A DNA stretch of 64,000 nucleotides from Acidobacteria bacterium SCN 69-37 (GTDB lineage Bacteria; Acidobacteriota; Vicinamibacteria; Vicinamibacterales; SCN-69-37): contig MEDJ01000003.1 in NCBI GenBank assembly GCA_001724025.1, positions 117,002-181,001 on the forward strand, read 5' to 3'. Position numbers and translations under genes: made by a program. The first letter of the stretch is position 1, and every line of letters begins with the position of its first letter. Of this stretch, positions 27,873 to 38,460 are shown in pieces. The notes under the pieces are model-generated. The model was not told where the DNA came from, searched no databases, and was given only the letters and a program-made list of their open reading frames with translations.

Positions 27873-30815
27873 TCAGGACAGCAACATTTCCAGATCGTCG
27901 CGCTCGAGATGGCGCAGGCCGACGGCATCGGCCGAGAGGACCGCGTCAGCCAGCTCGCGCTTCGACTGCTGCAGGGCGAGGACTTTCTCTTCCACCGTGT
28001 CGCGTGCGATCAGGCGGTAGGCGAATACCTCGCGCTCCTGGCCGATGCGGTGCGCGCGGTCGATGGCCTGGGCCTCGACCGCCGGGTTCCACCAGGGATC
28101 GAGCAGGAACACGTACGCGGCCGACGTCAGGTTGAGGCCGAGGCCGCCGGCCTTCAGGCTGATCAGGAAAAGTGGGACCGCGGGATCGGTCTGGAACCGC
28201 TCCACGCGCGCGTCGCGGTTGCGCGTCCGGCCGTCGAGGTACTCGTACGGCAGCGTCGCGGCATCGAGCTGATCGCGCAGCAGCGCCAGCAGGCTCGTGA
28301 ACTGCGAGAAGACGATGGCCTTGTGTCCTTCGTCGACCAGTTCCTGGAGCCGGGGGATGAGGACGTCGAATTTCGCCGAACTGGCCGTCCGTTGCGCGGT
28401 GTCGACCAGCCCGACGTGACACGCGGCCTGGCGCAGCCGCAGCAGGGCCTCGAGCACGTGCATCCTGGACTTCGCGATCCCCTCGCGATTGACGCGGGCG
28501 AGGAGCGTCTGGCGGTAGTGGCGCCGCAGGCCGTCGTAGAGGGCGCGCTCGCGTGCGTCGAGTTCGCAGAGGATCGTCTGTTCGGTCCGCGGCGGCAGTT
28601 CCGTGGCCACCTGGGCTTTCGTCCGGCGCAGGATGAACGGCCGCAGTCCGCGCGAGAGCAGCGCTGCCGCGTCGTGACCCGAGGCGGCCGCGGCGCGCTC
28701 GAACATCCGAGCGCGGCCCAGCACGCCGGGATTGAGGAACTCGAACAGGCTCCAGAGCTCGCCGAGATGGTTCTCGATCGGCGTGCCCGAGAGCGCCAGG
28801 CGGTGGCGGCCCCGCAGCAGGCGTGCGGCGCGGGCCGCGGCCGTGCCGGCGTTCTTGATGGCCTGCGCCTCGTCGAGCACGATGTAGTCGAACGTGATCT
28901 CGGCCAGCGCCTCGACGTCGCGCCGCAGCGTGCCGTACGTCACCAGCACGACATCGTGGCCGGCCATGGTCGTTTCGTCGATCGAGCGGCGGGCGTGCGC
29001 CGCGTCGAGCACGCGCAACTGCGGTGTGAACCGCGCGGCTTCGTCGATCCAGTTGCCGACGAGCGATCGCGGCACCACGACGAGCGACGGGCGATGCGTC
29101 TCGGCCGGCGTGTCGGGCCGCACCCGCCGCGAGTCGAGCAGCGCCAGGACCATGATCGTCTTGCCGAGGCCCATGTCGTCGGCCAGGCAGCCGCCGAAGC
29201 CGAACTGACGCAGGAACGCGAACCAGCCGAGGCCTTCGCGCTGATATGGCCGCAGCGCGCCGGTGAACGACGGCTCCGGATCGAAGGGCGCGATGTGGGT
29301 GAACGACGCGAGTTCGCGACGCACGCGCGCGAACGCGGCATCGACCTGCACCGCGGCGTCTGCCTCGCGTTCGGCCAGCAGCGCGTCGACAAGGGCGCCC
29401 TGCGCGCGCGAGAACCTGATGCGATCGTCGATGACCGTCCCCGTTGCCGCCAGCGCCGAGTACTGCCGCAGCCATTCCTCGGGCAGCAGGCCCATCGTGC
29501 CGTCGTCGAGCGTGATCGCCTGCGCGCCGTCGCGGATGGCGTCGAGGATGGCCGTGAGCGGGACGCGATCGGCCGCATACGAGACGGTGGCCGTCAGGTC
29601 GAACCAGTCGACCCCGGACGTGACCGACAGGTGAACGGTGCCGGGCAGCCGGTACCGCAGGCCGTCGACCTGCACGATCCAGCCATCGGCCGAAAGCGCC
29701 TGCGTCACCGTCGGGATGTCGTCGACGTGGACGTGGACCGCCGTACGCGTGTCGTCCGTCAGCGCCAGTCCGAGCGCGAGCAGGCGCTGGACCGCACCCT
29801 CTTCCGCCTCGGGATCGCGATGGATCACCCGGCCGTGCTCGCGGTCGAAGACGATGGCGGCGTCCGGGCCGGGCCGGACACGCGTGCCCGCGTAGTCGAA
29901 CGTGATGTCGCCGACGAGCGCCTGCGGATCCGCCGTGCGCTCGAGCAGCAGGCACGGGACGGGTGGCTCCCTGACGTCGATGGCATGGAGCGCCGCCGGC
30001 AGCGCCTCGGCGGCCACGCCGCTGCGCGCGAGCAGCCAGGCCAGCCGCGCCGCATCGCGTGCCGGCACGCGCAGCGGCCGCGCGCAGCGCAGTGCCGCGG
30101 CGAAGGCGACCTGCGGATCGGCCTCGAACCGCGCGATCGATCGCCGCAGGATCACCAGCGTCGATCCGACGAGGACGTGCGGCTCGTCGATCGACACGCG
30201 CGCGGACTCGCGCACGAACGCCGCGTCGACGTCGAAGCTGTCCGGCTGTTCCGTGACGCGCACGTCGATCCGCCACGCGCCGCCGTCGTCCCACGTCAGC
30301 GGCTGCGGATCGGCACTCGTCGTCGTCCGCACCCAGGCGCGCGCCAGGCGCGCGATCTGCGGGAGCAGTTCCTGCGCGAGCGCGGGCGGCAGGAGGAACG
30401 TCGCCGGCCGGCGCAGGCCGGCGTCCTCGTCCCGCGTGCCCGAGGCGTCAGGCGCTGCGCGCGTGCCCCCGAGCAGGATCGCGAGCCATCGTCGATCGAC
30501 GCCCGACGCCCACGCGACGTCATCGATCGAGATGTCGATCGTCCGCGGCTTGGTGACGCCGCCGCCCTTGATGCGGCGCTGGTGCATGACGGTCAGCAGC
30601 GTGTCGCCGGCCGCGATCGATGCCGGCACGTCGACCACGTAGAGCAGCGGGACGTCGGTGAAGGGCAGATCGCCGGGCGCCGGTGCCGTGAGCGAGGTCA
30701 GGCGGTGATCGATCGCGTCGAGGGCGGCGCGGCTGACGTCCGCGACCGCGTCATCAGGCGTGGCGATCGGAACGTCGGGAAGTGCGTCGGGATGCCGCAT
30801 CGGTGGAACACGCAA
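27873..30815 (-). CDS. SNF2-family DEAD/DEAH helicase
   Basis: LADDMGLGKTIMVLALL, VLDEAQAIKN, LSGTPIENHLGELWSLFEFLNPG, DPWWNPAVEAQAIDRAHRIGQ. Confidence 0.95.
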   Translation of the reverse strand: MRVPPMRHPDALPDVPIATPDDAVADVSRAALDAIDHRLTSLTAPAPGDLPFTDVPLLYVVDVPASIAAGDTLLTVMHQRRIKGGGVTKPRTIDISIDDVAWASGVDRRWLAILLGGTRAAPDASGTRDEDAGLRRPATFLLPPALAQELLPQIARLARAWVRTTTSADPQPLTWDDGGAWRIDVRVTEQPDSFDVDAAFVRESARVSIDEPHVLVGSTLVILRRSIARFEADPQVAFAAALRCARPLRVPARDAARLAWLLARSGVAAEALPAALHAIDVREPPVPCLLLERTADPQALVGDITFDYAGTRVRPGPDAAIVFDREHGRVIHRDPEAEEGAVQRLLALGLALTDDTRTAVHVHVDDIPTVTQALSADGWIVQVDGLRYRLPGTVHLSVTSGVDWFDLTATVSYAADRVPLTAILDAIRDGAQAITLDDGTMGLLPEEWLRQYSALAATGTVIDDRIRFSRAQGALVDALLAEREADAAVQVDAAFARVRRELASFTHIAPFDPEPSFTGALRPYQREGLGWFAFLRQFGFGGCLADDMGLGKTIMVLALLDSRRVRPDTPAETHRPSLVVVPRSLVGNWIDEAARFTPQLRVLDAAHARRSIDETTMAGHDVVLVTYGTLRRDVEALAEITFDYIVLDEAQAIKNAGTAAARAARLLRGRHRLALSGTPIENHLGELWSLFEFLNPGVLGRARMFERAAAASGHDAAALLSRGLRPFILRRTKAQVATELPPRTEQTILCELDARERALYDGLRRHYRQTLLARVNREGIAKSRMHVLEALLRLRQAACHVGLVDTAQRTASSAKFDVLIPRLQELVDEGHKAIVFSQFTSLLALLRDQLDAATLPYEYLDGRTRNRDARVERFQTDPAVPLFLISLKAGGLGLNLTSAAYVFLLDPWWNPAVEAQAIDRAHRIGQEREVFAYRLIARDTVEEKVLALQQSKRELADAVLSADAVGLRHLERDDLEMLLS

Positions 30816-30905
30816 TTATGACAGGCTCTGGGCTGATCAGGCCAGCGCCCGCCACGACGCCGGTCGCGTGCGCACGGCATCCGCGCACGCTCCGGCGGCT
30901 TGACG

Positions 30906-32093
30906 ATGGCGACGCGGCGGCACACACTGGCCCGATTGCGCAGTCTGGCTCCTGATGTCTTCGTGCGTGTGCGCGCCGCCTGGCAGCGGCGCATCGTCAC
31001 GCGCGGCGTGCCCCCTGTCGGCGGCGCGTGGCGCGTGGCCGTACGCGGGGCCCTCGTCGCGGCCGTGGTCGCGTCGATCGTGATGGCGTCAGCGTGCGGT
31101 GCCGGGGAGCCCGCGCGGCGGGCCACATCGTTCTCCGGCGTCTCGATGGGCACGGGATGGACGGTGACGGTCGTCACGGGGCCCGAGGGGCTGTCGGGCG
31201 ACGAGCATCGCGCCATCGACGACGAGATCGCCGCGACGCTCGGACGCATCGACACGCTGATGTCGACGTGGCAGCCGGCGTCGGAACTGTCGCGGTTCAA
31301 TGCGTCGGACGATCTCCTGCCGTTCCCCGTGGCGCCGGAGACGTTCGACATGTTCCAGTGGGCGCAGCGCCTGTCGGACGAGACGGGCGGGACGCTCGAT
31401 GCGTCGGTGGCTCCGCTCGTCGAGGCCTGGGGCTTCGGCCCGGCGAGCCGCGATCGACAGCTGCCCGACGAGGCCACGATCGCGCGACTGCGCCAGACGG
31501 TCGGGATGGCGCTCATCGAACTCGATCCCGCCGGGCACTGGGTGCGCAAGCGCCGGCCCGGCGTGCGCGTCGACTTCTCCGCGTTCGCCCCGGGCTATGG
31601 CGCCGATCGCGTGGCCGATCATCTGACGGCGCGTGGCCTGACCGACTATCTGATTGATGTCAGCGGGGAACTCGTCGCCCGCGGCCGCAATGCCGACGGC
31701 CGGATCTGGCAGGTGGGCGTGGAGCGTCCGCAGGCCGAGGGGATCGCGGTGGCGCACGTCGTGCCGCTGCAGAATCGCGCGATGGCGACGTCGGGCGACT
31801 ACCGCAACTTCCGCGAGGTGGACGGGCAACGGCTCTCGCACGTCCTCGATCCGCGGACCGGCAGGCCCGCGCGTCACGATCTGGCGTCGGTCACGGTGTT
31901 CGACGATCTGGCGGTCCGCGCCGACGGCCTCGCCACGGCACTGCTGGTGCTCGGCCCCGACGAGGGGCCGGCGTTTGCCGAGCAGCACGGGCTGCCGGCC
32001 CTGTTCCTGATTCGGCGGCCCGACGGCCGCTTCGACGAACGGACGACGACGGCGTTCGAGGCCCTGGACGCGGCGGCGGCACCGGCCCCCTGA
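30906..32093 (+). CDS. apbE: FAD:protein FMN transferase (ApbE)
   Basis: SGVSMGTGWTVTVV, VDFSAFAPGYGADRVADHL, SHVLDPRTGRPA, ADGLATALLVLG. Confidence 0.92.
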   Translation: MATRRHTLARLRSLAPDVFVRVRAAWQRRIVTRGVPPVGGAWRVAVRGALVAAVVASIVMASACGAGEPARRATSFSGVSMGTGWTVTVVTGPEGLSGDEHRAIDDEIAATLGRIDTLMSTWQPASELSRFNASDDLLPFPVAPETFDMFQWAQRLSDETGGTLDASVAPLVEAWGFGPASRDRQLPDEATIARLRQTVGMALIELDPAGHWVRKRRPGVRVDFSAFAPGYGADRVADHLTARGLTDYLIDVSGELVARGRNADGRIWQVGVERPQAEGIAVAHVVPLQNRAMATSGDYRNFREVDGQRLSHVLDPRTGRPARHDLASVTVFDDLAVRADGLATALLVLGPDEGPAFAEQHGLPALFLIRRPDGRFDERTTTAFEALDAAAAPAP

Positions 32094-32208
32094 CCGGCGG
32101 CCGGCCCGCGGCGGCAGGGGCCGTCAGGGCGTCAATCCGGTTGCGCCGAGTCGGTCCCGGACACTAGAATCAGGCGGTTTCGACGATCTTTCGCGATGGA
32201 GAACGAGC

Positions 32209-32958
32209 ATGTCCGGGCATTCCAAGTGGCACACCATCAAGCACAAGAAGGGCGCCGCCGACGCCAAGCGCGGGAAGATCTTCACGCGCATCATCAAAGA
32301 ACTCTCGATTGCCGCGCGTAACGGCGGAGGCGATCCCGATTCCAACCCCCGGCTTCGCACGATCATCGCGGACGCCAAGGCGGTCAACATGCCCGCCGAC
32401 AACATCAAACGGGCCATCAGGCGCGGCACGGGCGAGGAAGAAGGCGTGTCCTACGAGGAGGTCACGTACGAGGGCTACGGTCCGGGTGGCGCCGCCGTCA
32501 TCATCGAGACGATGACCGACAACCGGAACCGGACGGTGGGCGAACTGCGCCACATGCTCTCGAAGTACGGCGGCAACCTCGGCGAGGCCAACAGCGTGGC
32601 CTGGATGTTCGATCGCCGGAGCCTCATCGCGCTCGCGAAGGACAAGACTTCGGAAGACACGCTCATGGACGCCGTGCTCAACGCCGGCGCCGATGACCTG
32701 AAGGACGAGGATGACACCTGGGAGATCGTGTCGCCGATCGACGCGCACCAGACCGTGCTCGACGCGGTGAAGGCGCTCGGCGTGGAGCCCGATTCGGCGC
32801 AGATTGCGATGCTGCCGCAGAACTACATCATGCTCGAGGGGAAGACCGCGCAGCAGATGCTGAAGCTGATGGATCTGCTCGAGGAACACGACGACACGAA
32901 GAACGTGTGGTCGAACTTCGACGTCGAGGAGCAGGAGATCGAGGCCTCGCTGGCGTGA
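32209..32958 (+). CDS. YebC/PmpR family regulator (TACO1-like)
   Basis: MSGHSKWHTIKHKKGAADAKRGKIFTRIIKELSIAAR. Confidence 0.98.
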   Translation: MSGHSKWHTIKHKKGAADAKRGKIFTRIIKELSIAARNGGGDPDSNPRLRTIIADAKAVNMPADNIKRAIRRGTGEEEGVSYEEVTYEGYGPGGAAVIIETMTDNRNRTVGELRHMLSKYGGNLGEANSVAWMFDRRSLIALAKDKTSEDTLMDAVLNAGADDLKDEDDTWEIVSPIDAHQTVLDAVKALGVEPDSAQIAMLPQNYIMLEGKTAQQMLKLMDLLEEHDDTKNVWSNFDVEEQEIEASLA

Positions 32959-33515
32959 GGATTTTCGGGATCGATCCCGGTTCCGTGCGGACGGGCTACG
33001 GCTGTGTCGACACCGCGGGCGGACGCCACCGGTTCGTCGCCTGCGGGGCCCTGTCGACGCCGGCCGGGCATCCGCTTCCCGAACGCCTGCTGGCCATTCA
33101 CGCCGGTCTCACCCAGGCCCTCGTCGACGCCGCACCCGACTGCGTGGCGATCGAGAACCTGTTCCACGCGCGCAACGCGCGCAGCGCGCTGACGCTCGGT
33201 CACGCGCGCGGCGTGGCGATGCTGGCGGCCGTGCAGCAGGGGCTGCCCGTCGTCGAGTACACCCCGGCGGAGATCAAGATGTCGGTCGTCGGCTACGGGC
33301 GCGCCGAGAAGGCGCAGGTGCAGCACATGATCGCGCTGCTGCTCGGGCTCGACACGCCGCCGACGCCGTACGACGCGTCCGACGCGCTGGCCGTGGCGCT
33401 CTGTCACGCGCACCTCACGCACGGGCTGGCCGTGGTCCAGGCCCGCGCGCCGAAACACCTCCGCAGCTGGCGTCACGCGAAAATCGATCAACTCGGCAGG
33501 CGCCAGGTCCCGTGA
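32955..33515 (+). CDS. ruvC: Holliday junction resolvase RuvC
   Basis: RIFGIDPGSVRTGYG, AIENLFHARNARSALTLGHARG; GTG start. Confidence 0.97.
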   Translation: MRIFGIDPGSVRTGYGCVDTAGGRHRFVACGALSTPAGHPLPERLLAIHAGLTQALVDAAPDCVAIENLFHARNARSALTLGHARGVAMLAAVQQGLPVVEYTPAEIKMSVVGYGRAEKAQVQHMIALLLGLDTPPTPYDASDALAVALCHAHLTHGLAVVQARAPKHLRSWRHAKIDQLGRRQVP

Positions 33516-34108
33516 TCGCGCGGCTCCAGGGGACGCTGCTCGACAAGCACCTCCCGCGGCTCGTCATCGACGTGTCGGGCGTCGGCTACGAGGTGTCCGT
33601 GCCGCTCTCGACGTTCGCCGCCGTCGGTGACGTCGGCGCCCGCGTCGTCCTGCGCATCCACACGCACGTCCGCGAGGATGCGATCCTGCTGTTCGGGTTC
33701 GCGACCCCGCTCGAGCAGGATCTGTTCGAGCGCCTGATCACCGTGAGCGGCATCGGGCCGAAGCTCGCCCTGGCCGTCCTCTCGGGGATCGAGAGCGGCG
33801 ACCTGGTCCGGGCGATCCGCGCCGGCGATGTCGCGCGGCTGACACGCACGCCCGGTGTCGGCCGCAAGACCGCCGAGCGGCTCATCGTGGAACTCAAGGA
33901 CCGGCTGCCGGCCGCCATCGACGAGGGCGAGTCCCTGACGGCCGACGCGCCGGCGTCCATGCGCGACGACGTGCTGTCGGCGCTCGTCAATCTCGGGTAC
34001 CAGCGGCACGCCGTCGAGAAGACCGTCGATGCCGTGCTGACACGCGACGGCTCGGCGGACTTCGAGACCGTGCTGCGGCAGATTCTGAGGGAGCTGGCGC
34101 GCTCATGA
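33512..34108 (+). CDS. ruvA: Holliday junction branch migration protein RuvA
   Basis: [42 protein letters not shown]. Confidence 0.97.
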   Translation: MIARLQGTLLDKHLPRLVIDVSGVGYEVSVPLSTFAAVGDVGARVVLRIHTHVREDAILLFGFATPLEQDLFERLITVSGIGPKLALAVLSGIESGDLVRAIRAGDVARLTRTPGVGRKTAERLIVELKDRLPAAIDEGESLTADAPASMRDDVLSALVNLGYQRHAVEKTVDAVLTRDGSADFETVLRQILRELARS

Positions 34109-35121
34109 CCGATCCCCGCCTCGTGGCCGCGTCGCGCGTCGACGATGACGCGCAGTTCGAGTCCGGCCTGCGGCCGCGCACGCTGCGCGACTACATCGGC
34201 CAGGAACGCCTGCGCGAGAACCTGATCGTGTCGATCGAGGCCGCGCGCCAGCGTGGCGAGGCACTCGACCACGTCCTGCTCTACGGCCCGCCGGGCCTCG
34301 GCAAGACCACGCTGGCCAACGTCATCGCCAATGAACTGGGCGCGCCGCTGCGCACGACGTCGGGCCCTGTCCTCGAGACCAAGGGCGACCTGGCCGCGAT
34401 TCTCAGCAGCCTCCAGCCGCGCGACGTCCTCTTCATCGACGAAGTCCACCGCATGAGCGCCGTCGTCGAGGAGACGCTGTACCCGGCGATGGAGGACTAC
34501 GAGATCGACATCATGATCGGCCAGGGACCGGGCGCGCGATCCGTGCGCATGCCGCTGAACCCGTTCACGCTCGTGGGCGCGACGACGCGCGCAGGGTTGT
34601 TGACGTCGCCGCTGCGCGCGCGGTTCGGGATCGTGCACCGCCTCGAGTTCTACGGCGAAGCCGACCTGACGACGATCGTCAGGCGATCGGCCGGCATCCT
34701 CGGTGTCGGCATCGCCGACGACGCGGCCGTCGAGATCGCGCGGCGATCGCGCGGTACGCCCCGCATCGCCAACAGGCTCCTGCGCCGCGTGCGCGATTTC
34801 GCCGAGGTACGGGCGGACGGACAGATCACGACGCCTGTCTGTCACGACGCGCTGGCGCTGATGGAGGTGGATGCGCACGGGTTCGACGAGGCGGATCGGC
34901 GGCTGCTGCGGACGATCATCGACAAGTTCGGCGGCGGGCCCGTCGGTCTCGGCAGCCTGGCGGCGGCCATCGGGGAAGAAAAGGACGCCATCGAGGACAT
35001 CTACGAGCCGTTTCTCATCCAGATCGGCTTCCTCGATCGCACGCCGCGCGGCCGTGTGGCCACGGCGCGCGCCTATGATTACTTCGGGCTGATGGCCCCG
35101 CGAAAGGATCAGTTGTGGTGA
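34105..35121 (+). CDS. ruvB: Holliday junction DNA helicase RuvB
   Basis: [39 protein letters not shown]. Confidence 0.99.
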   Translation: MTDPRLVAASRVDDDAQFESGLRPRTLRDYIGQERLRENLIVSIEAARQRGEALDHVLLYGPPGLGKTTLANVIANELGAPLRTTSGPVLETKGDLAAILSSLQPRDVLFIDEVHRMSAVVEETLYPAMEDYEIDIMIGQGPGARSVRMPLNPFTLVGATTRAGLLTSPLRARFGIVHRLEFYGEADLTTIVRRSAGILGVGIADDAAVEIARRSRGTPRIANRLLRRVRDFAEVRADGQITTPVCHDALALMEVDAHGFDEADRRLLRTIIDKFGGGPVGLGSLAAAIGEEKDAIEDIYEPFLIQIGFLDRTPRGRVATARAYDYFGLMAPRKDQLW

Positions 35122-36116
35122 AGGCACTCAGGCGGGTGAAGATCTCGGGGCTCGGCACGCACGTACCGCCCCACGTGCTGACCAACGCCGACCTGGAGAA
35201 GATGGTCGAGACGACGGACGAGTGGATCCTCCAGCGCACGGGAATCCGCGAGCGGCACATCGTCGAGCCCGGCCAGGGAGCCTCGGACATCGCCGAGCCG
35301 GCCGCGCGCGCCGCGCTGGCCGAGGCCGGACTCGCCCCCGCCGATATCGGCTTCATCGTCGTCGGCACGACCACGCCCGATACGATCTTCCCGAGCACCG
35401 CGTGCCGGCTGCAGGCCAAGATCGGGGCCACGCGGGCCTGGGGCTATGACCTGGGTGCGGCCTGCTCGGGCTTCACCTATTCCCTCACCGCCGGCTGGTC
35501 GATGGTCGCGACAGGCGCTGTCGAGCACGCGCTCGTCGTCGGCGCCGACGTGATGTCGAGCATCATCGACTACACCGATCGCGCCACGTGCATCCTGTTC
35601 GGCGACGGCGCCGGTGCCGTCGTCCTGTCGCCGGCGGGCGACGATGAGCCGGGAGTCATCGACTTCATGCACGAGATCGACGGCAACGGCGGCGACGCGC
35701 TGTGCATGCCGGCCGGCGGCAGCCGGAAGCCCGCGTCGCACGAGACCGTGGATCAGCGGCTGCACTACGTGAAGCAGGACGGCCAGACCGTCTTCAAGTT
35801 CGCCGTGAAGAAGAACGAGGAAATGGCGCTGCGGATGCTCGAGCGCAACCAGCTCAGCGGAACGGATCTGGATCTCTACTGCTCGCACCAGGCCAATCGC
35901 CGCATCATCGAGGCCACGGCGGCGCGCCTGGGGCTGGGGCCGGACAAGTTCATCCTCAATCTCGATCGCTACGGCAACACGACAGCGGCCACGATCCCGC
36001 TCGCTCTCGCCGACGCGCGTGCGGAGGGCCGGCTGAAGAGGGGCGATCTGGTCATGCTCGCATCGGTCGGTGCGGGGTTCACGGCCGGCAGCGTGCTGCT
36101 GCGGTGGAGCTTGTAG
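35115..36116 (+). CDS. fabH: 3-oxoacyl-ACP synthase III
   Basis: [61 protein letters not shown]-like motif ([15 protein letters not shown]). Confidence 0.97.
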   Translation: MVKALRRVKISGLGTHVPPHVLTNADLEKMVETTDEWILQRTGIRERHIVEPGQGASDIAEPAARAALAEAGLAPADIGFIVVGTTTPDTIFPSTACRLQAKIGATRAWGYDLGAACSGFTYSLTAGWSMVATGAVEHALVVGADVMSSIIDYTDRATCILFGDGAGAVVLSPAGDDEPGVIDFMHEIDGNGGDALCMPAGGSRKPASHETVDQRLHYVKQDGQTVFKFAVKKNEEMALRMLERNQLSGTDLDLYCSHQANRRIIEATAARLGLGPDKFILNLDRYGNTTAATIPLALADARAEGRLKRGDLVMLASVGAGFTAGSVLLRWSL

Positions 36117-36171
36117 ATAAAGGCTACAAGGCCACGAGGCCACCGGGCCGCTTGACGGGGGGAGGAGCGCG

Positions 36172-36645
36172 ATGGCACCAACGCTGGCGCCCGAGTGGCA
36201 GACGACAGACTGGATCAATACGCCGGAGCCACTGACGCTCGAGCGTCTGCGCGGACGCGTGGTCATGCTGCACGCCTTCCAGATGCTCTGTCCCGGGTGC
36301 GTGGCGAAAGCGATTCCGCAGGCGCAGCGCGTGGCCGCGGTGTTTGCCGATGCCCCGCTGACGGTCGTCGGATTGCACACGGTGTTCGAACACCACGACG
36401 CGATGACCGTCACCTCGCTGCGCGCGTTCCTGCACGAGTACCGCGTGGGGTTTCCCGTGGGCGTCGATGCGCCCGATCCCGAGGGGGGACCCATTCCGCT
36501 GACGATGCAGGCGTACGCGATGCAGGGGACGCCGACGCTCGTGCTGATCGATGCCGAGGGTCGGCTGCGGCGCCAGGCGTTCGGCGCTGTCGACGATCTG
36601 GCGCTGGGGGCCGAATTGCAGGGCCTGTTGCTGGAAGTGCGGTAG
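36172..36645 (+). CDS. Redoxin/TlpA-like thioredoxin-fold protein
   Basis: LRGRVVMLHAFQMLCPGCVAKAIPQAQR; MQGTPTLVLIDAEGRLRRQAFG. Confidence 0.85.
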   Translation: MAPTLAPEWQTTDWINTPEPLTLERLRGRVVMLHAFQMLCPGCVAKAIPQAQRVAAVFADAPLTVVGLHTVFEHHDAMTVTSLRAFLHEYRVGFPVGVDAPDPEGGPIPLTMQAYAMQGTPTLVLIDAEGRLRRQAFGAVDDLALGAELQGLLLEVR

Positions 36646-36693
36646 CGGACGCGTGCGGGCGGCATCGTCGCGCGCGGACCGGAGGGAACGACG

Positions 36694-37119
36694 ATGAGCG
36701 TGCGGGTACCGGTGGCCGCGCTGATTGGGCTGGTCGTGGTCCTGGGGCTCGTCACCGGGATCGAGAGCGTGGGCGACGTGATGTACCCGACGCCGGCGGA
36801 CCTCGATCTCACCGACAGCGAGCAGTTGCGGCGCTATGTGGAGACACTGCCGCTCGGTGCGTTCCTCGTCATCCTCACCGCGTGGGTGACGTCGACGTTC
36901 GCCGGCGGACTCGTGGCGGCACTCGTGGCCCGCACGTATCCTTACGTCGTTGCCGGGTTCATCGGGCTGGTCGTGTTCGTGGCCTCGGCGTCGCACCTGA
37001 GCTCGATTCCCCACCCGATCTGGTTCGCGCGCGCTGCGCTGATCGCCGTACCGCTGGCCGCCTGGGCCGCCGGCGCACTGGCCGCCGGGATCGCTCGAGG
37101 GCGTGTCTCCCGGGGCTGA
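36694..37119 (+). CDS. Hypothetical membrane protein
   Basis: 141 aa, four predicted TM segments. Confidence 0.75.
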   Translation: MSVRVPVAALIGLVVVLGLVTGIESVGDVMYPTPADLDLTDSEQLRRYVETLPLGAFLVILTAWVTSTFAGGLVAALVARTYPYVVAGFIGLVVFVASASHLSSIPHPIWFARAALIAVPLAAWAAGALAAGIARGRVSRG

Positions 37120-37272
37120 AGCCCCGGGGCTCCGAAATGCGAACGGTCGCCGCGAGAAAAATCCGGAGCCCTGGGGCTTCAGCCCCAGGGGGAGGCGACG
37201 GGTCGCGCCGCGGCGATGCGGCTGGCTGCCGCGAGAAGAATCCGGAGCCCTGGGGCTTCAGCCCCAGGGAGA
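37107..37272. repeat. GGAG-REP cluster, three copies with conserved spacer
   Basis: TCCCGGGGCTGAAGCCCCGGGGCTCCGA-AATGCGAACGGTCGCCGCGAGAAAAATCC-GGAGCCCTGGGGCTTCAGCCCCAGGG... Confidence 0.92.
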
Positions 37273-37311
37273 CAGCTGGGTCCGCGCGCATGCGGCAGTG
37301 TCGGCCCGGGG

Positions 37312-38460
37312 TTATCGTCCGGTCGCGATGTAACCCTGTCGTGCCCTGACCCGATGCCCCCGGCCCGCATCGACGAGCTCGACGCGCAGTTCGCGCCACG
37401 TGCCGTCGCCGGTCGAGCGATCGGGCAGGTAACTCAGCAGGTAGCCGCCTGACAGATCGCGCGCGATGTCCGTGAAATGGCGGCCGAGCGTGTCCATGCG
37501 CGGCGCGAACCAGGCGTCGCCGCCCGTCTCCGACGCAATCCGCGCGAGCTGCGCGAGCGGACTGCCCGCGGCCGGCGCGTCGGCACCCACGATCAGATAC
37601 AGGACGACGTCGGCTGCCTGCAGTGCCGATCGCACGGTCTGCACGGCGGCGCGACTGACGACATCGCCCCCGTCGGTGAAGGCGACGATGGCCCGCGGGG
37701 AGGGCTGGGTCCGCACGAGCCCGGCCGCGCGGATCAGGCTGTCGTAGAGTGCGGTCTCACCCCCGGCCTGCAATTGATCGAGCGCGCGCCGCTGTGCCCC
37801 GCGGTCGTCGGTCTGCGGTGTCAGCGTGAAGAGACGTTCGCTGAACCCGGCCAGCGACACCGTGTCCTGGTCGCGGACTGCGTCGAGGAACAGCGCGGCT
37901 GCGCGTTGCAGGTCCGGCAGTTTCGCGCGCATGCTCGCGCTCGTGTCGAGCGCCAGCAGGATGCTGGCCGGCACGTCCTCGTTGACGACGGAGGCGATGT
38001 GTTGGGACCGGCCGTCCTCGTAGATCCGGAAGCGCGTGGCATCGAGTCCGCGAACGAACGCGCCGCGCGCGTCGGTGACGCGCACGGGTACGAGTACCGC
38101 GCTCGTCGACGTGCTGAACGTCAGGCCACCCGGGCTCGTCCGACGCGTGGCCACGAGGCGTCCCTCGCCCAGGTCGGCCACCACGCGAACGATGCGCGGA
38201 TCGGTCCGGCTGCCGGCGTCCCACTCACACTGAAACGGCCGCGTCTCCACCTGACACGCCTGCTGGCCGTCGACGAAGAAGGTGACGCGCCGGACCATGA
38301 CCGATGCCGGCGCGATCTCGACTTCGAGCCGCGCGGGTCCGGCCAGCGGCATGTCCGGCCCGGGGTGCACGATGACCAGCGCGGGCTCGGGCGCCTGACC
38401 GGCCATCGCGACAACCGCGAGCGGCAGGCACAGGGCGGACACGGCCGAGGCCTGCATCAT
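37312..38460 (-). CDS. VWFA-related domain protein, secreted
   Basis: ILLALDTSASMRAKLPDLQRAAALFLDAV, IVAFTDGGDVVS; start ATG 38460 or 38457. Confidence 0.88.
   Translation of the reverse strand: MMQASAVSALCLPLAVVAMAGQAPEPALVIVHPGPDMPLAGPARLEVEIAPASVMVRRVTFFVDGQQACQVETRPFQCEWDAGSRTDPRIVRVVADLGEGRLVATRRTSPGGLTFSTSTSAVLVPVRVTDARGAFVRGLDATRFRIYEDGRSQHIASVVNEDVPASILLALDTSASMRAKLPDLQRAAALFLDAVRDQDTVSLAGFSERLFTLTPQTDDRGAQRRALDQLQAGGETALYDSLIRAAGLVRTQPSPRAIVAFTDGGDVVSRAAVQTVRSALQAADVVLYLIVGADAPAAGSPLAQLARIASETGGDAWFAPRMDTLGRHFTDIARDLSGGYLLSYLPDRSTGDGTWRELRVELVDAGRGHRVRARQGYIATGR

Noticed and set aside
32089-32129. CCCTGAC...GTCAGGG hairpin after apbE as a terminator
   Set aside because: Imperfect pairing over a long GC-rich loop and no T tract; too weak to list as a feature.
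37103-37333. Short ORFs encoding GALGLQPQG / [10 protein letters not shown] peptides at REP clusters (also 16876-17145, 41268-42020, 23810-24086)
   Set aside because: These are translations of REP hairpins rather than genes, except where fused to genuine coding sequence in the BMC locus.
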